NCBI RefSeq assembly: GCF_032854445.1
Contig: NC_088301.1
Coordinates: 33,712,402 to 33,776,401 of the forward strand
Reading direction: 5' to 3'
Source of the DNA: Liolophura sinensis
Taxonomy: Eukaryota > Mollusca > Polyplacophora > Chitonida > Chitonidae
Length of the DNA stretch: 64,000 bases
Positions 32,201 to 44,806 of this stretch are shown in pieces. A program made the translations under genes and the position numbers. The notes under the pieces are model-generated. The model was not told where the DNA came from. It saw only the letters and a program-made list of their open reading frames with translations, and made no database searches. Each line of letters starts with the position of its first letter. The stretch's first letter is position 1.

Positions 32201-34966
32201 TGTGCAGTTTAATACAGCAGCTATAGCGGTTTAATACCACATTTAACTTGATACACTGTAGTGTAATGTCTAGACAACAATATTCTACACTTTTATTCGA
32301 ACTATAATATCATACAGGTTATGATGATACTGCTTCCTGTCAAGTATAAAGGTTAAGACTTGTAAGAGTGTTTTAAGTAAAGACCAGTAACAGTTGTTGG
32401 GATAATTTAGGTTCTAAATGTTTTTTTCCCCCTTTTCTTATTGTAATAATTTACAAGAGCCATGTTCATTCAAAAGGTATCTTCTACAATACTTTGTCAC
32501 ACAGGTCTCCTATCTCTTGTCTCTGAGGTGTTTGTCAGTGTATTTAAATGAGAGCCATTGAAGGAGAAATATCATAAGCCAGTGTATGTTTTCACACCAT
32601 CTGAATATTTTGTTATTATTTCACTAAAAATGAGTATGCTTGTGCAACAATATATCTTCATGTTTGTCCTAATTTCTAAAATGAGTGGCATACTGCATTA
32701 ATCTATTATTAGACCCAAAAAGGCTGATGTCAAGAAAAGGAATCTCTTTCCGGTAGCATCGGATAATGAGATGACCCCAGCCAAATATACAAGGATTGGA
32801 GACAAACCAAAGTGTCGCAAGCAGTTAGAGAGGTTAGTTGAGCTTACATATATCATACTTAAGTCTTCCTTTAAACTTGCGCAAGTAGAAAATGGTTGAT
32901 TTCAAACTGTCAAGAAACCACCATTAGTCAAACTAAAACGACTATTGAAAGACAAATTTCACAACTGAACCACATATAGCAAACGGTGATACAAACAAGA
33001 TCTCTACTGGTGTTTGATGTTGAATGTAATCTTGAACTTGACAGTTACCTGTATTAAATTGACTTGGTTAGTAAATAACCACTGATGAATATTCACCAGT
33101 AGTGCTATATTTTACTGATAATAAGTTTCTGCCCCAGGTGGTGATATTTGGGTATTGGCTGTACCTATTTGTTTAGTGAATGTTTCCAATGTATTCCTAG
33201 TGGTAAAATTTAGGACATCATGTCATCTGTTACAGCCTTTACGACCAAGAAAATGATATCTTTCCTACTCCGTTGCCTCTGAATGTTATATCTATACCAA
33301 GTGATACCAGTGAATGCTCCAATTTTGATGGGTAAGTTAAAGAATGCTTGTTTGTTGCTTGTGTGAGTATAGATGAAACATAAATGTTAACATTCTTACT
33401 CCTGGAATGGTTAAGAACAAGTGGTTAATGTCCAGGCAAAATTCCCTAAGCATAATTTTTGTATGTATTTGGTTGTTAGGATGTAAACATAAATTTTCGC
33501 AAAATCTTTTATTACCAGCTTGCATCTTATAATAACAGAAACGGAGGTGATTATATAGACCACTTCCAGTGGTGACAGTTTCTTTCTACATGAACCTGTT
33601 ACATGAAGATCTTACTTTTGAATTTAAAATTTTGTAATATCTGATATTAAATTTTGTGCCTAATATTAAATTAATGTGTCTGTAATATAATATTTTAGTA
33701 AAAAATGATACATTGTTTAAAAAAATACCAGGACTTATCCATTACACATATATTTTTTATGTTGTGTTATGGCGATTTTGTCTCTTTGTCTATCTGTATC
33801 AGTGTTTAAAGCTATATCTGCAATTGTTTTCCATACTGTGCTATTAATTTTTGGTGATTACATAGACACAGAGGCAATCACTAAGGACTTACCTCACATT
33901 TGTTCATTTCCACATGAGGACAAGTTACCTGATTGATATTTTCATTTTATCTACTGTATGGGTATAATTTTCTGCATTGGGTCAAATTGTTTTCCTTGTA
34001 AACTTTTAATTTTTGGTGGATACATAAGGTGAAGATGTGTTACACAACAAACTTGTTCATTTCCACAGTCGCCATAGTAACATGATTGCTGATTTTCCAA
34101 TGTACTCCAGTTCCTTTACATTTGCAGTTTGAAGTTTTCATGGATACTAAGATGCAGAGGTGAATTACTTTGAAGTGGTCACCATCATATCCAGATTGTC
34201 AGTATCTACCCTATGTCTGCTACCGTATAGGCATTTCCAACATCTTTATTTCTTCAACAGCTACTTCTACTTCTACCGCCAAATGTCTGGTGCATTGGAA
34301 AATCACTTGAATCAGGAAGAGATGCGAAGTCCGACTTTTGCTGAAACCATTTCACAGATGTGGAATGATATGAATGAGGACCAGAAGACAACATTGGTAA
34401 CCATAGCAGCATTGGAGAATTCAAATTCTTCCTCTTCCACATCAACAGAGCTCAGTGAGGATTTATCTGACATTTCTGTTACACCTATAACGTCAGATGC
34501 TGATATAATTCAAGGTATTAGTTTTCATGTAAATAATGTAAATGTCAAAGACTTGTACACAAGCATTATTTCTTAGCATTATTTTCAAAACAATTGTCTG
34601 AAGCTCTATCCCTTGGCCAGCAATTTTTTTTCAAATTATTTGGTAGGCTTCAAAGTTATGTCTGTTAACTTTATAGATAAGAAAACATATCATTAAACGT
34701 AAACTTTCTTTTCAGAATTTCAGGTTGTTCCCTGCGAATTACTGCAGACAAATAAAGAGGGAGATACAAAGGAGGATGTTCTTACAAACATTCATCAGGT
34801 ATGATTTCCATCAGACTTGAATTCCTGCAATTAACATACAAAGAAAGTCTACTGTTAATCAAGATGTATGATACACTGGCATTAGTAATCTACTGTAAAA
34901 GTCATGTAAACATTATGTATGTTTTGATAAACCCTGTCTTTTCAGGGAAATACTGTGGACAATTGA
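23239..34966 (+). CDS. STRA8-like bHLH/HMG-like protein, 12 coding exons, 637 aa predicted
   Basis: Exons: 23239-23406, 27543-27618, 29136-29244, 29461-30070, 30355-30468, 31063-31223, 31497-31598, 32713-32832, 33236-33331, 34261-34514, 34716-34798, 34946-34966. All have GT-AG borders and consistent phases. They sum to 1,914 bases with a single stop at the end. Residues about 18-81 form an atypical bHLH: basic KVRRRQ, helix one, a loop, and helix two QEAECHILYLEDVL in exon 2. Exon 10 (residues about 520-562) has FYFYRQM and ISQMWNDMNEDQ, matching the HMG-like segment of STRA8. The middle is Ser/Pro-rich and acidic with nuclear-type basic patches. In vertebrates STRA8 with MEIOSIN switches on meiotic genes. 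Here the assignment rests on domain order and remembered similarity. A MEIOSIN-type relative is the main alternative. The last exon encodes only six residues and is the least certain. Confidence 0.78.
23697..23790 (-). mobile_element. SINE 3'-end fragment, minus orientation
   Basis: ATTTGATTGGTGTTTTA, then ATATTTCGCTTATACGAC and CCAGCATGATTGTGGGAGG are the reverse complement of the 3' part of the SINE at 31,665. Only the tail remains. It lies in intron 1 of the STRA8-like gene. Confidence 0.6.
25388..25745 (-). mobile_element. Non-LTR retrotransposon 3' fragment (end of reverse transcriptase ORF)
   Basis: The minus frame 25745-about 25,390 reads ELFELLKWTPL, then LRLPFPNS and SFSGPTLWNSL, the typical C-terminal end of jockey/CR1-like reverse transcriptase ORFs. 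Catalytic parts are absent. Downstream is a 3' UTR-like stretch with a 15-base C run (plus 25365-25379) and two copies of ATATAAAACAGTAG. It is 5'-truncated, as is usual for LINEs, and lies in intron 1 of the STRA8-like gene. Confidence 0.72.
26264..26468. mobile_element. MITE with terminal inverted repeats (family member 2)
   Basis: The left end GGGGCAGATTCCACAAAG and the right end (CTTTGTGGAATCGGCCCC) are reverse complements with one or two mismatches. The ends are shared with 21621-21928. 205 bp, non-coding, in intron 1 of the STRA8-like gene. Confidence 0.7.
27900..29015. repeat. Degenerate AGGTGTAC/ACCTCAGGT repeat array with a long foldback
   Basis: Phrases such as TGAGGTGTACCT, TGAGGTATAC and ACCTCAGGTACACCT occur dozens of times at irregular spacing in both orientations. 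About 28,704-28,837 forms an imperfect hairpin. The left arm runs from ATGATGCACC through GAGAGTTTTGG to GGATTATAATT, and the right arm from AAATTATAATCC to GGTACATCAT. The left arm is also directly repeated near 28,608-28,670. It lies in intron 2 of the STRA8-like gene. ORFs here are translations of the repeat. Confidence 0.75.
31665..31925 (+). mobile_element. Full-length tRNA-derived SINE (V-SINE-like) with target duplication
   Basis: The head has an A box (TGGCTCAGTCGG) and a B box (GAGTTCAAGTCC). The body has GGGTTTCCCCCGGG and TAATGCTGGCC, and the tail is CGGCGTAAAACACCAATC plus AAAT repeats. The 13-base target duplication AAACCCTACTGAG (31652-31664) / AAACCCTGCTGAG (31926-31938) differs at one base. 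The tail matches SINEs I know from molluscs (RUDI-like). It lies in intron 7 of the STRA8-like gene. Confidence 0.85.
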
Positions 34967-36465
34967 CCAGATCAAGGGAACTCAAAGAATGTTATGCTTG
35001 CTATAAAGTATGTTTGTTTTCTGTTCTGTACTGTGCAAATTTTATTTATTGTTTTGGATATTCACTAGTTATTAAATTTTTTAGAAATATTTAAGAAGTT
35101 TAAACTTTACTAAAAATAATTCACAGTAATGAGCGATATATTTGTACATTTATGTCAGATTAATGCACATTTTTCCATAATCTAAAACCAGTGCTGCACT
35201 AGCTTATCAAAATCTTGAATGCTTACATCTAACATGTTCTTTTTGTGGACTTCCACATATGTTGTAATCCTGTGAAACCATTTCTAGACATTTTGATGTT
35301 TTAATGTAAAGTGACACTAGTTTTGTTGCCATGCCTGTATAATGTGCGTTTCAGTATGTTGTACAACAAGCTAACTGTTTTATATTCACCTGTTGTTAGA
35401 AAAATGTTTTACAGGGATTGGTGTTTTCCCCCAAATGTGAACGTGTTCTGCATGGATTACAAAGGAGCTGGATAATCCAGATCTGTTATGCAAGTGTTGG
35501 CGAGTGTTAAGCTAAAAGCATTACTGCTTTGAAAGTCTTGAGCTGGGCAGTTGAAGAGATAAACATTTTCAGTATAATTAGCCCAGGATTTCAAAAGGTC
35601 TCAAGATTTTAGGTTGTAAACTGGTTTTTGCAAGTGAACTGTGAGTGTTATATGTACATGGTAGAAGTAAGTTTTAACAATTTGTTTCTCCAAATTCCAA
35701 GGAATTGATTCCAGCTTTTGGCTTTGTTTCAAGAAATATAAAACTTGTAAAAACTTGTTAAATGAATAAGACATTGGTGTGCCCTTTTCAAATAGACATG
35801 TATGTTGGCCTGTCGAAAATAAGTAGTATAAAAATGGTTGATTAGAAAAAGAAGTGAATTGATCAGATTTACTGGACAAGAAATTGTTCATTTGTCTACA
35901 AGTTTATAATTAAAGTATATTTTAAATTGTAGTGCTGAGAAAGTGCTTTGGGTTTTCGGAACAAACAGTTAATTATACTGTCTGTTTTTTATATCATGAT
36001 GTAAATATTTGTTGAAGCAATCTTCTTTAAACAGGTTCTGTTGGCTGTAAATTCGTTTTTCAAGTTATAGTGTGTTATATGTTTGTGGCCAATGTTGTTC
36101 CAGTTGCCACACTTTGAGTATGTTTTACATAGAACTTTTATAGTATAAATTTTTGAGTACCCCCCACCCCTCCCCTCATATTTTTTCCTGCTATCGCCAA
36201 CAGTTCTTTTTGAGAGAAGATTTGAGAGAAAATCAAAGATGTTAAAGGTTGTCATAGTGCTGTGTATTAAAATAGTATTATTTTCATTAAGTATCATGTG
36301 CGATATTTGTGTGTTTAAACCTACTGTGTTCAACAGTCGGGTAGCTTGACTTATGTCGGTTTATGTCTGTTATAACTTTCATTTTTGTTTCCATGTATGA
36401 AGCATTATATATTGTCATGTTACAGTTAAATAATTGCATAAATTCTTTCCTTTTCAAATAATAAA
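34967..36465 (+). other. Probable 3' region of the STRA8-like gene, no further coding exon seen
   Basis: After the predicted stop there is 1.5 kb of AT-rich DNA without recognisable exons. The clearest poly(A) signal, AATAAA, is at 36460-36465 and runs into a genomic A tract. Whether the transcript extends that far is unknown. Confidence 0.35.
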
Positions 36466-36469
36466 AAAA

Positions 36470-36640
36470 AAAAAATGTGACTGGTTTGATGAACAGTTAC
36501 TACCTGAATTGCCTTTATCAAGGTTTAAAGAAAGACTTATTGACAAGTTCAGGCGCGATAAGCTTAGTCCTCAAAATGTCTGGCAAGCTTTGTGGCATCG
36601 AAAACTGTTGGTTCATAATGATATAATGATGACTCGTTGA
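36470..36640 (+). other. Open frame of unknown status, protein-like composition
   Basis: The frame through this interval (ATG upstream at 36434, TGA 36638-36640) reads CDWFDEQLLPELPLSRFKE and LSPQNVWQALWHRKLL, which look like a real protein segment. The upstream 12 residues come from AT/A-rich DNA and are not convincing. No clear splice acceptor was found. It may be a remnant of a retrocopy or transposon ORF. I recognise no family. Confidence 0.25.
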
Positions 36641-39600
36641 ATTGTGCATAAATTTCTTACCACAGTGGAGACCATGGTATCCAACTGCTCAAAACAATGT
36701 GTATTTACATGATATCTTAAAAACCAAATTATAGACACCTCTAGAGGTGGATATTGATTCTAACGATATTGGCCAAAAAATATTCTTTCTTGTATTACTC
36801 TACAAATATTTCATGCTGTGCATGATTATGATCATGGTATTCCTCTGCTCCAGAACACCTGATACCTTTTGCAATCTTTACCAGGGGTTGCCAGGGTCAA
36901 AATACTCGTGAATAGCCATGGGTAATATCCCATGAATTGTCACAAAAACGCTTGTATGTAAACATTTTTGGACAATTTAACTGAAACTAATGAAGCTATG
37001 ATTTTTCTTGTCTCTCGCTATCTATATGTTTACGTGCATGTAATAATATGGCGTAGGTTCAATACCATCTGCATACAGGAAATTGTATGAATTCCCCTGC
37101 ATCCATGCATTGTTCTTGTGCCTGTGTTTTTACATGAAGTTCGCTAGACACGCCTTGTTTTCCGCTACTGACATGTCACAGGCGGGGAGCTTGGCAGTTA
37201 CTTACCAAAGGTCGATAGTTTACTCCTGGCACTCCTGTTTCCACCATCCATAAAATTTGCCATCATCATATTTCTAATTATTTGCAATGATATGGGCGTG
37301 TAGATGTGTAGAGCTTGTGGGCAGTTAAGGCAACGAGTATGACTGATTTTACACATACCAGAATATAGCCGACAAGTTCAGGGAAACAGACTATAGTGAT
37401 ACCTTGATGACCTGCATGAGGTTTCTACGTAATGTCTGACCTCAGAGGGAAAAGAATGACAACGTGTTCATACGCTGATAATTCTCCTTGAATGGATAGT
37501 TGGGCTTGCTACAGCACTGGTACTTATTGGTGGACCCTTGACAAAATTTGGCCAACTTTCCCAACAGTACCTCAATTTCTTGTATGTTGTGTCCTGTATC
37601 TGGTGACATTTAATTTCCTCAAGTCGTGGGTCAGAAGCTGGTTAAGATTGTAAAACTACACTTACATGGGCTGTCTTTGAACTGGTGAACGCAATGGTCG
37701 GATGTACAACTTGGACCGTGCGACAGTGTGTTGGCTGCGAATGGTTCACGATACGCAACGTGGAAAAGTTAAATGTGAGGAGCTATGGCTGGAGCAGGGG
37801 CGCCAAGGCCCTGGAAGCTCTTGGATCGTATGGGTATGTTTTAAGGGGAAAAATAGATATCCATTCTCAATGATGTGATTAAGCCCTGCACATTTTGACA
37901 TAAATTTAGTTTTTGCTCCCCTGCTTTATGTACTTACTTTTCATTCAACAGTACAGCCGGAAAACGCTCTGTGTGGGTTGCAAAATATGTTCTCTGCCAA
38001 ACTTCCAGCTTTCACACGAAGCGGGGTGGGGAGGAGTCATACATGCAAAATGACAAGTGGAACAGCTGTCTCATGTATATAGGCGAGAGTCCAGATGCCC
38101 GTGAAGCTTGAAGATTCCAGACGTCCGGAGACTGGATCTAAATGTTTTTCTTCACGAATCAAGGTACATAATATGGATGGAGACCAGCCAATTAATAATT
38201 TGTGAGCTATGGAGGTAGCATCCGCAAAGTTACAAAAGAGAATTCCAGGCCCGCATTATTATACAAGCACCAAATAAACTTCTAAGGCTCTTTGTACGTG
38301 AAACATGCAGGTATGGCTTAAAAACAAAACAAAAACAAGAAAAACCCCAAAAAACAATTGCTTGGTTGTTTTATTATCTTCATTGAAATGTTTTATGAAA
38401 CAGGGCAAACACTGTAATTTTGCTGTCGGATAATTTTGGCGTATAGGCGATGGAGACCCTTTGATACGCTGTTTCGAGGCCTTTATTAGTAACAGACGTG
38501 CAGTGTTTTCTGAAGTGTTGCAGTAAAAATCCCCACAGTATCCAGTGGTTGGTGATCAAGGTCTCGGAGATTACGCACCGGCGCGTTCAGTGTTTTTTGT
38601 AAAGAGAAATGTACATGATATATTTGAAGCTAAATCACTGACTTATCCGTATCAGTATCAACAGAGAATGTGAATAACAGTTGTCAGCTTTTTCTGTGTG
38701 TTGTCAACAACACAGACGTCTTACCCACAGTAACACATGCATAAGGCCTCAATGTGCATTAGTCAATTATTATTATGTGTTGAACACATTTCGCCCATAA
38801 GAAACATTTTTTGCGAGGGTATAGTAGGCTTCGAATTTTGACTATTAGTCAAGGTAAAGCTTATGTATATTTCCAAAGAATTTGAACCTATGGCGTGAAC
38901 CAACACGCTGGCTTTAAGACGTTCTGGTTTATTATCAATGTCAGTAGCTACGACGTAGATTAACATCCATCCCCCTTCTGACACCATGTTATTTGCCCTG
39001 AGAACATAAAAAACGGAGAAAGTTCAGAATGGTTTTCTTGGGCTTCCAGATAAGTATATGCAAGTCAAAGAGCTTACAGATAAACGACATGCAGAAGCCT
39101 ACTCATGAGTTATTTTTGGGTAAAATCCCTTACCTCTAGTGTAAAGAATCGCTGGTTTTAAGTTTTTAGATAGCCCCAAAGTACTAGTAGAAGCCCGTCC
39201 TGTCAGGTCTTTAAAGTGTCCCTCATAATCGTAAGCATTTAACAACGAAAACACAGTTCTGATGTTTCTTTCTCAAATAGTTTAATCGATGACGGTGATT
39301 TACATATTCAATATCGTCGTTTGAAAATCTAAAACCAACACAATTCAACACTTGAACAATAAAATAGAAATATAAATACATAAATCAATACCCTTTTGTG
39401 GATGAAATAGATTTAAAACAATATAAAACGTACAATACTCTAGCATTATCTATTTCACCGTGTTTGGTACATGTATAACGCAGTTGTTGTACATACGAGA
39501 TCAACCTGATACGTCTCGTGACAGTTGTCTCCCTTTAACTCTATACGACAATATATTACCTCCCCTGACTACCTCTGCCACAGACACTAGCATGTAACCC

Positions 39601-42600
39601 CCTGAAGAGTGGACCCGTATATAGGGATTACTGTGAGGTTATCTGACATGAAATTTTTACGATGTGCACATGCGTGTTGGTGAGAGGTGACTGTACAAGA
39701 GATGAAGAGCGGAGATATGTGATCAAAGTAACACCCCTAACCCCCATCCTATCTCCTCCATATATGGAACTTTCTGTTTGAAAATATTTTAAGGACAGAT
39801 GAGCGAGAAAGCATTACTTTCACAGGTTCCTGGTGAATAAAGCCTTCTGAGCTGAGGAATGAAATAATATCTTGTCAGTGGGTAGGAGATTGTCGTTCGC
39901 GAGGTTTGATCATGTTTTTATAACCGTAGAACTGTCACATACATGGAATCTCCAACGTCTCCATGTGTTTAGGCCTACCTCCCCATACATGGTCACACGC
40001 ATCTTGTCATATGCTATTTTCAGACCAGGTTTTCAATTCAATTAAGGGTTGACTTTCATCCTGAAGTTTATCAGCCCAGTAGATGAAATCGCATCTGCCA
40101 TCGGTTAATACAGCATAACCAACCTTTCCCTATGCAGAATGAGCGCCCCATTAATGTAGACAGCGCATGCATAAAATGAGACAGGCGGTAGAATGAGGAT
40201 TGTGGGAGTGTTACAGACTTATCTTATTGGGCATCCAAGGTTGGGACGGCCCCATTTAATTGAACATCATAAAAATAAGGGTGTCTCATTTGAGTAGACA
40301 CCTGGAAATGAGACAAAAAATTAGCTCCATGGAAATGCGACAGCCTCAGTAGACTAAACACCATTGGAGGAGACAGCCGCACTAAAACTGGTGTCCTCGG
40401 AATGAGACGTATCTACACAAAAACCAACAGTTTCGTAAGAATGAACTGCGAGGAAATGCAAAAAAAAAATGTATAAGAATCCGTGAGCTTCAGGGAAAGG
40501 AAACAGTTCAATTAAAATAAACATATTAGAAATGAGACAAATCCTGGTGACATAAACATATAACAGAAATTATACGGAATTCTGTATTGTCAAAACTTCA
40601 GTGCTTGAACTATAACTCGTACTACATGTGTAAACAAACAGTAGTCTATACAAAGATTGAGACACGAAAATTTCTTATGACGAGAATTATAAGAGATAAT
40701 GGTTTCTATGGGAAAATGAAGTGCAACTGTTTTCGTTCCCTTATGTACATTTTTATCACTTTAATAGTGCGATCAGTTGTATTTTCATCTGATCCAATTT
40801 TGTGAGCCAGTTAATACACCGTGTTTCCATTCTATAAAGAACATTATCGAAAAAAAAAAAAAAAAAAAAAAAAAAAAGACAAAGCAAAGCTTTTAAACAC
40901 GGTCACGGTAAACAATTACAAGACACAGACATAAATAATAAAACATTTACACCACATCATTGTAAGTGTATATCACAATAAGGAAAGAAATCTAACTTTT
41001 CTCGGTATACAAGTAGAAAAACTTGTTTTGTCATTCACTGTTGAGTAGTTTATTATAACAACAACACTCAATTCGAATGTGAAATAATGTCAACCATTTA
41101 AATTACACGTAGAGTAACTATATAACATACAGAACACAATATCACCGCAGGTTTTTTTGTGTGTATATTAATTAGAAAATTTTAAACAACTACTTAGTTC
41201 ATCATTTACTACACTTCATTTCCATACAAATCACATTCATTCGCTTTGATTTCATCTCACACACATGTATATCTTTGACACTAAAGAGTCAGTTATAAAA
41301 TATGTTCGGAAGCCGGGCGGTGCCATTTGACTTTCTGGTATAGGAAATAACACATATCTGGTGCATTGAAATTCTTGACTACTGAAGTTTTTTTCACAAA
41401 CATAAACGCGCTTTTGAAACACAAGATATTGTTTAAAGACGGATTAATATATTTTATCTCCAACTACTTTTAATGCTGTGCGGTAAAAGTTAATTTTTAT
41501 CGCATATCTGGTGACAAAATCCACCAAGGCCTTTGTACTAGGTCCATTAATATTCACACAGCAAGGAAACCATATAGTAAAGAAAGTCACAACATTTATC
41601 CATGGGGAGTGCGGTGTGAGGAAAACAGAGTGTTAGTTATGTTTTTGTTGCAAATTCATATCAAGTTATCTGCTTTCCGCTTTAAAGAGTTGATCAGTTG
41701 GCGCCGTTTTTTTTCTTCTGAGTTTATCAACCAAGCTAGTGTACAGCCTCTATACGACATTAGGCTTTGGATTGTGTGTAATTACACATTACACCCTATA
41801 TCCAGCATTATTAACGCTGTTTCTTAACTTTTTTAAAATCAAGTTGATTTCAGATTACTCTCAGTGTCCATCTTCAAAGAGGAAGAATATATACTGTAAC
41901 AAATTTCGTCATATATCACTGTACTTTCAATTTAACAAATTATGTTGTCAGAAGACTGGGAAACGAAGATCAAAAGCCCTTGAGTTTCTTTGGTATGAAG
42001 GCCAGAAAAGTAGCATACGATATCATGAAATGGATTCCCTTCTGCAATCATGCATGCATTTAAACCGATCCATTCTATCTCGCACTAAATTTCCCAAGGG
42101 TAAACACGCTTCAACCAAGTGTTTAAGTTTCCAAAACACCCAATCAACATGCTCGCGGGCCAGATTGCCCTAACAATTAACTTAGAACTACCAAAAGCCA
42201 GTCCTTGGGACCAAATGGTAGGTTGCACATGCACACAACAGCGACAACAGTTGACAACTAAACTTGTGCGAATAAGGGCATGACAATACACACCACATTT
42301 TACAAGGCTATCGAACGTCAAAACGCTTGAAAAAAAGTCACACACAAAATCACTAAGATAAGTGACAAAATGAGCAGTAATCATTGCCTGAAATTAGATC
42401 ATGCAAATAAACTGAGGGACTTATGAAGGTAGCCCGTAAGTCAGAGATTTCATGAAATATGGAACATACATAGATGTATCGCAGTATGCATTAGTTAACG
42501 AGTTCAGATTGGGTCGTTATTTCTCATAACAGGATCCAGAAGAGATATCCCTTATGAACGCGATGTCTTTCAGAAAACCAAGTTGTTGGAAATTTGGATT

Positions 42601-44290
42601 AAAGCATTTAAGACACTCTTGTCAATAATTCTGTGTGAAATGGTATTTGAACTTGGTGTCGACATTGGGGCGGCTATGAAATGTTTGTTTTCAGTCTATT
42701 TTTTGAAAAATATATCGCATACATGGTAGTCTGGGTTTAATGGGTTGCGCATTAAAAATAAAATTCATTATCTTTGTGGCCCTGTAGTTGTGAAGGTACA
42801 TATAGCTTCTTCATTTAAGACGCTTAGACACACCGTCCATAATATAACAAATATTACAGTTTCAACAAATAAAATATGCAAAAATAACTATCTCCTTTGC
42901 TTAAGAAGCTAACAATAAAATGGGACTGTGTGTTTTATAATATTTTCAAATTGTGCAACAATGACTAGATGGAACGAAACTTCAATAAAGAATGATGCGC
43001 TTCTGTATTATGGACCTTGTGGTAGGATTATGCATTTACATAGAAGCCATGACGTTTTGGCCTGTCAGTTGTGTCCATACGTTAACCAGCCGGATTATGC
43101 GTTTGAGCATATATACAAATCGTAATCTCTGTAAACAGTACATCCAAGAGAAAAAATTAAAATAAATTTATCTGGAACCGAAATGAAAACATAAATACTC
43201 TTCATAAAATAAACAGCTTGTGAAAAAAAATTAAGTAACCAGAACGAAAATAGCACGATAACTGTGTTATTGCTACATATCAAAAGATCCTTGGAATAAC
43301 GAGAACAGTATAACACATTCGAAATTATACGCTTGAGGCATTAAGTACAATACAGCTGCGCAGGGCCTTGTGGCAGCCAGGTAGGCCCCCTATAGTCATT
43401 TCGTGTACAAGAGAAATAGAGTAAATTATGATAAACATCGAGATAATAACACACGTGTTCTTCCGTTGCATAGTGCTAGTAAGCCTGGTCTATAACATTA
43501 CTTAGATGGAATTACTGAGAAAGCACTATTCATACGTGTTGGTATAGAGAAACTGATAATCTCCGCTGTATTTACTTATAACATTTCTTTGCGTGAAATA
43601 GAATATTTTTTCATCGTATGCTTGTCATACCAAAACGAGTCTTTACTCGAATGTGGAAATATTTAATTACGATATCTGCGCTGTCATGAAACAGACGAAG
43701 CTCAGGTTTATCTCTATTCATGTACACGTGTCCTACTCAAGACGAAATTAACTCTTTACATATGCGGTGGAATCACTCAGAAGCGCCTTGAAAAAACTTG
43801 ACATGACGCTATGGACTTCTACATTCCCAGTACTTCTAAGAAGCAAACCAAGAACCAAAATTTGACAGCCGACAATCTGAAGTAGCGTTCATACAAAAAT
43901 GATAAATATATTTCACTGGTATGTGCACGTTGGTCCCACTATACTTTTAAGAACGTTAGTGAGTCGCACTCATCTACAGATCCTCTTTCACATACGAACA
44001 TGATGCAATGACACGTGGAGATGACGTCACACGGGAAAAATCCTTCCTCCTGCTGAGGAGAGCATTGTAAAGTTCAGATTTCTATTACCCATCTGCAACG
44101 GTATTTTAGCATTTATCCAAAATAAAGATTAACATTAAAAACGAACTTAAAAATAACAATAAGTAAAAGAAAAGAATACATCAAAAATGTTGTAATCACA
44201 TTAACGAACACGGTTACTATATGAGTCGAGAATTTTCGATTACTGGGCACGTGGAAAATTTCTCTTCCCACATGACGGAAAAACACAGCC
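36641..44290. other. Host intergenic DNA, no gene supported
   Basis: AT-rich. A short SINE-like piece lies near 37,185-37,265 (GCTTGGCAGTTACTTACC then CTCCTGGCACTCCTGTTTCC). A pure A tract runs from about 40,848 to 40,877, and 40,270-40,560 carries loosely repeated GAAATGAGACA phrases. The longest ORF, 41739-42173, has no domain and coding-unlike composition. Confidence 0.5.
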
Positions 44291-44806
44291 TGTGAGGTCT
44301 CTGATTATGTGGGACACCAGTGATAAAAGTGTTAAAAACAACCAACGTCATATTATCCTAGAGGAGGTTAGCCACGAGGAGCCCGTGGACAGTGGGCACA
44401 TTCTATACACCATCCATTCACCCAGCAGCCTGCACTTCCAGTCTGTGGGAGAAACACAAACTCATCCAGTCTGCTGACGACAGGACGACTCCTCAACTTG
44501 TCTGCGGGGAAATATGTCCAAATTCTGGGGTTCTGTTTGTACTGGTTCCTTGAAAAGGCCCGTCTCCCTTTTCTACTCTCCCGAACTGAGGAGTGAGCTA
44601 CAGCAGCGCCGTTCTTGCACATGCCATGCCCCTTTACACCTCCACTGCAGAATAGAATATTGCCTATATTTTGTCCTCGGGCCGTAGTTGTGTAATCGTC
44701 TGCTTCAGCACCCCATCCCCTCCCCGGGAGAATAGTTATAAACGTTTCCCCGCGCTGAATATATGCCGCCATAACACGAGTATCAAAATAACAGGTAATG
44801 GGACTC
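44291..44806 (-). other. Probable 3' UTR of the RGS gene
   Basis: It lies directly downstream of the RGS stop and is somewhat GC-richer than the surroundings. ORFs in both directions overlap here and none has a recognisable domain. A poly(A) site was not identified with confidence. Confidence 0.35.

Noticed and set aside
44368-44772. 134-codon minus-strand ORF after the RGS stop
   Set aside because: No domain, overlapped by an ORF on the other strand, and placed where the RGS 3' UTR is expected.
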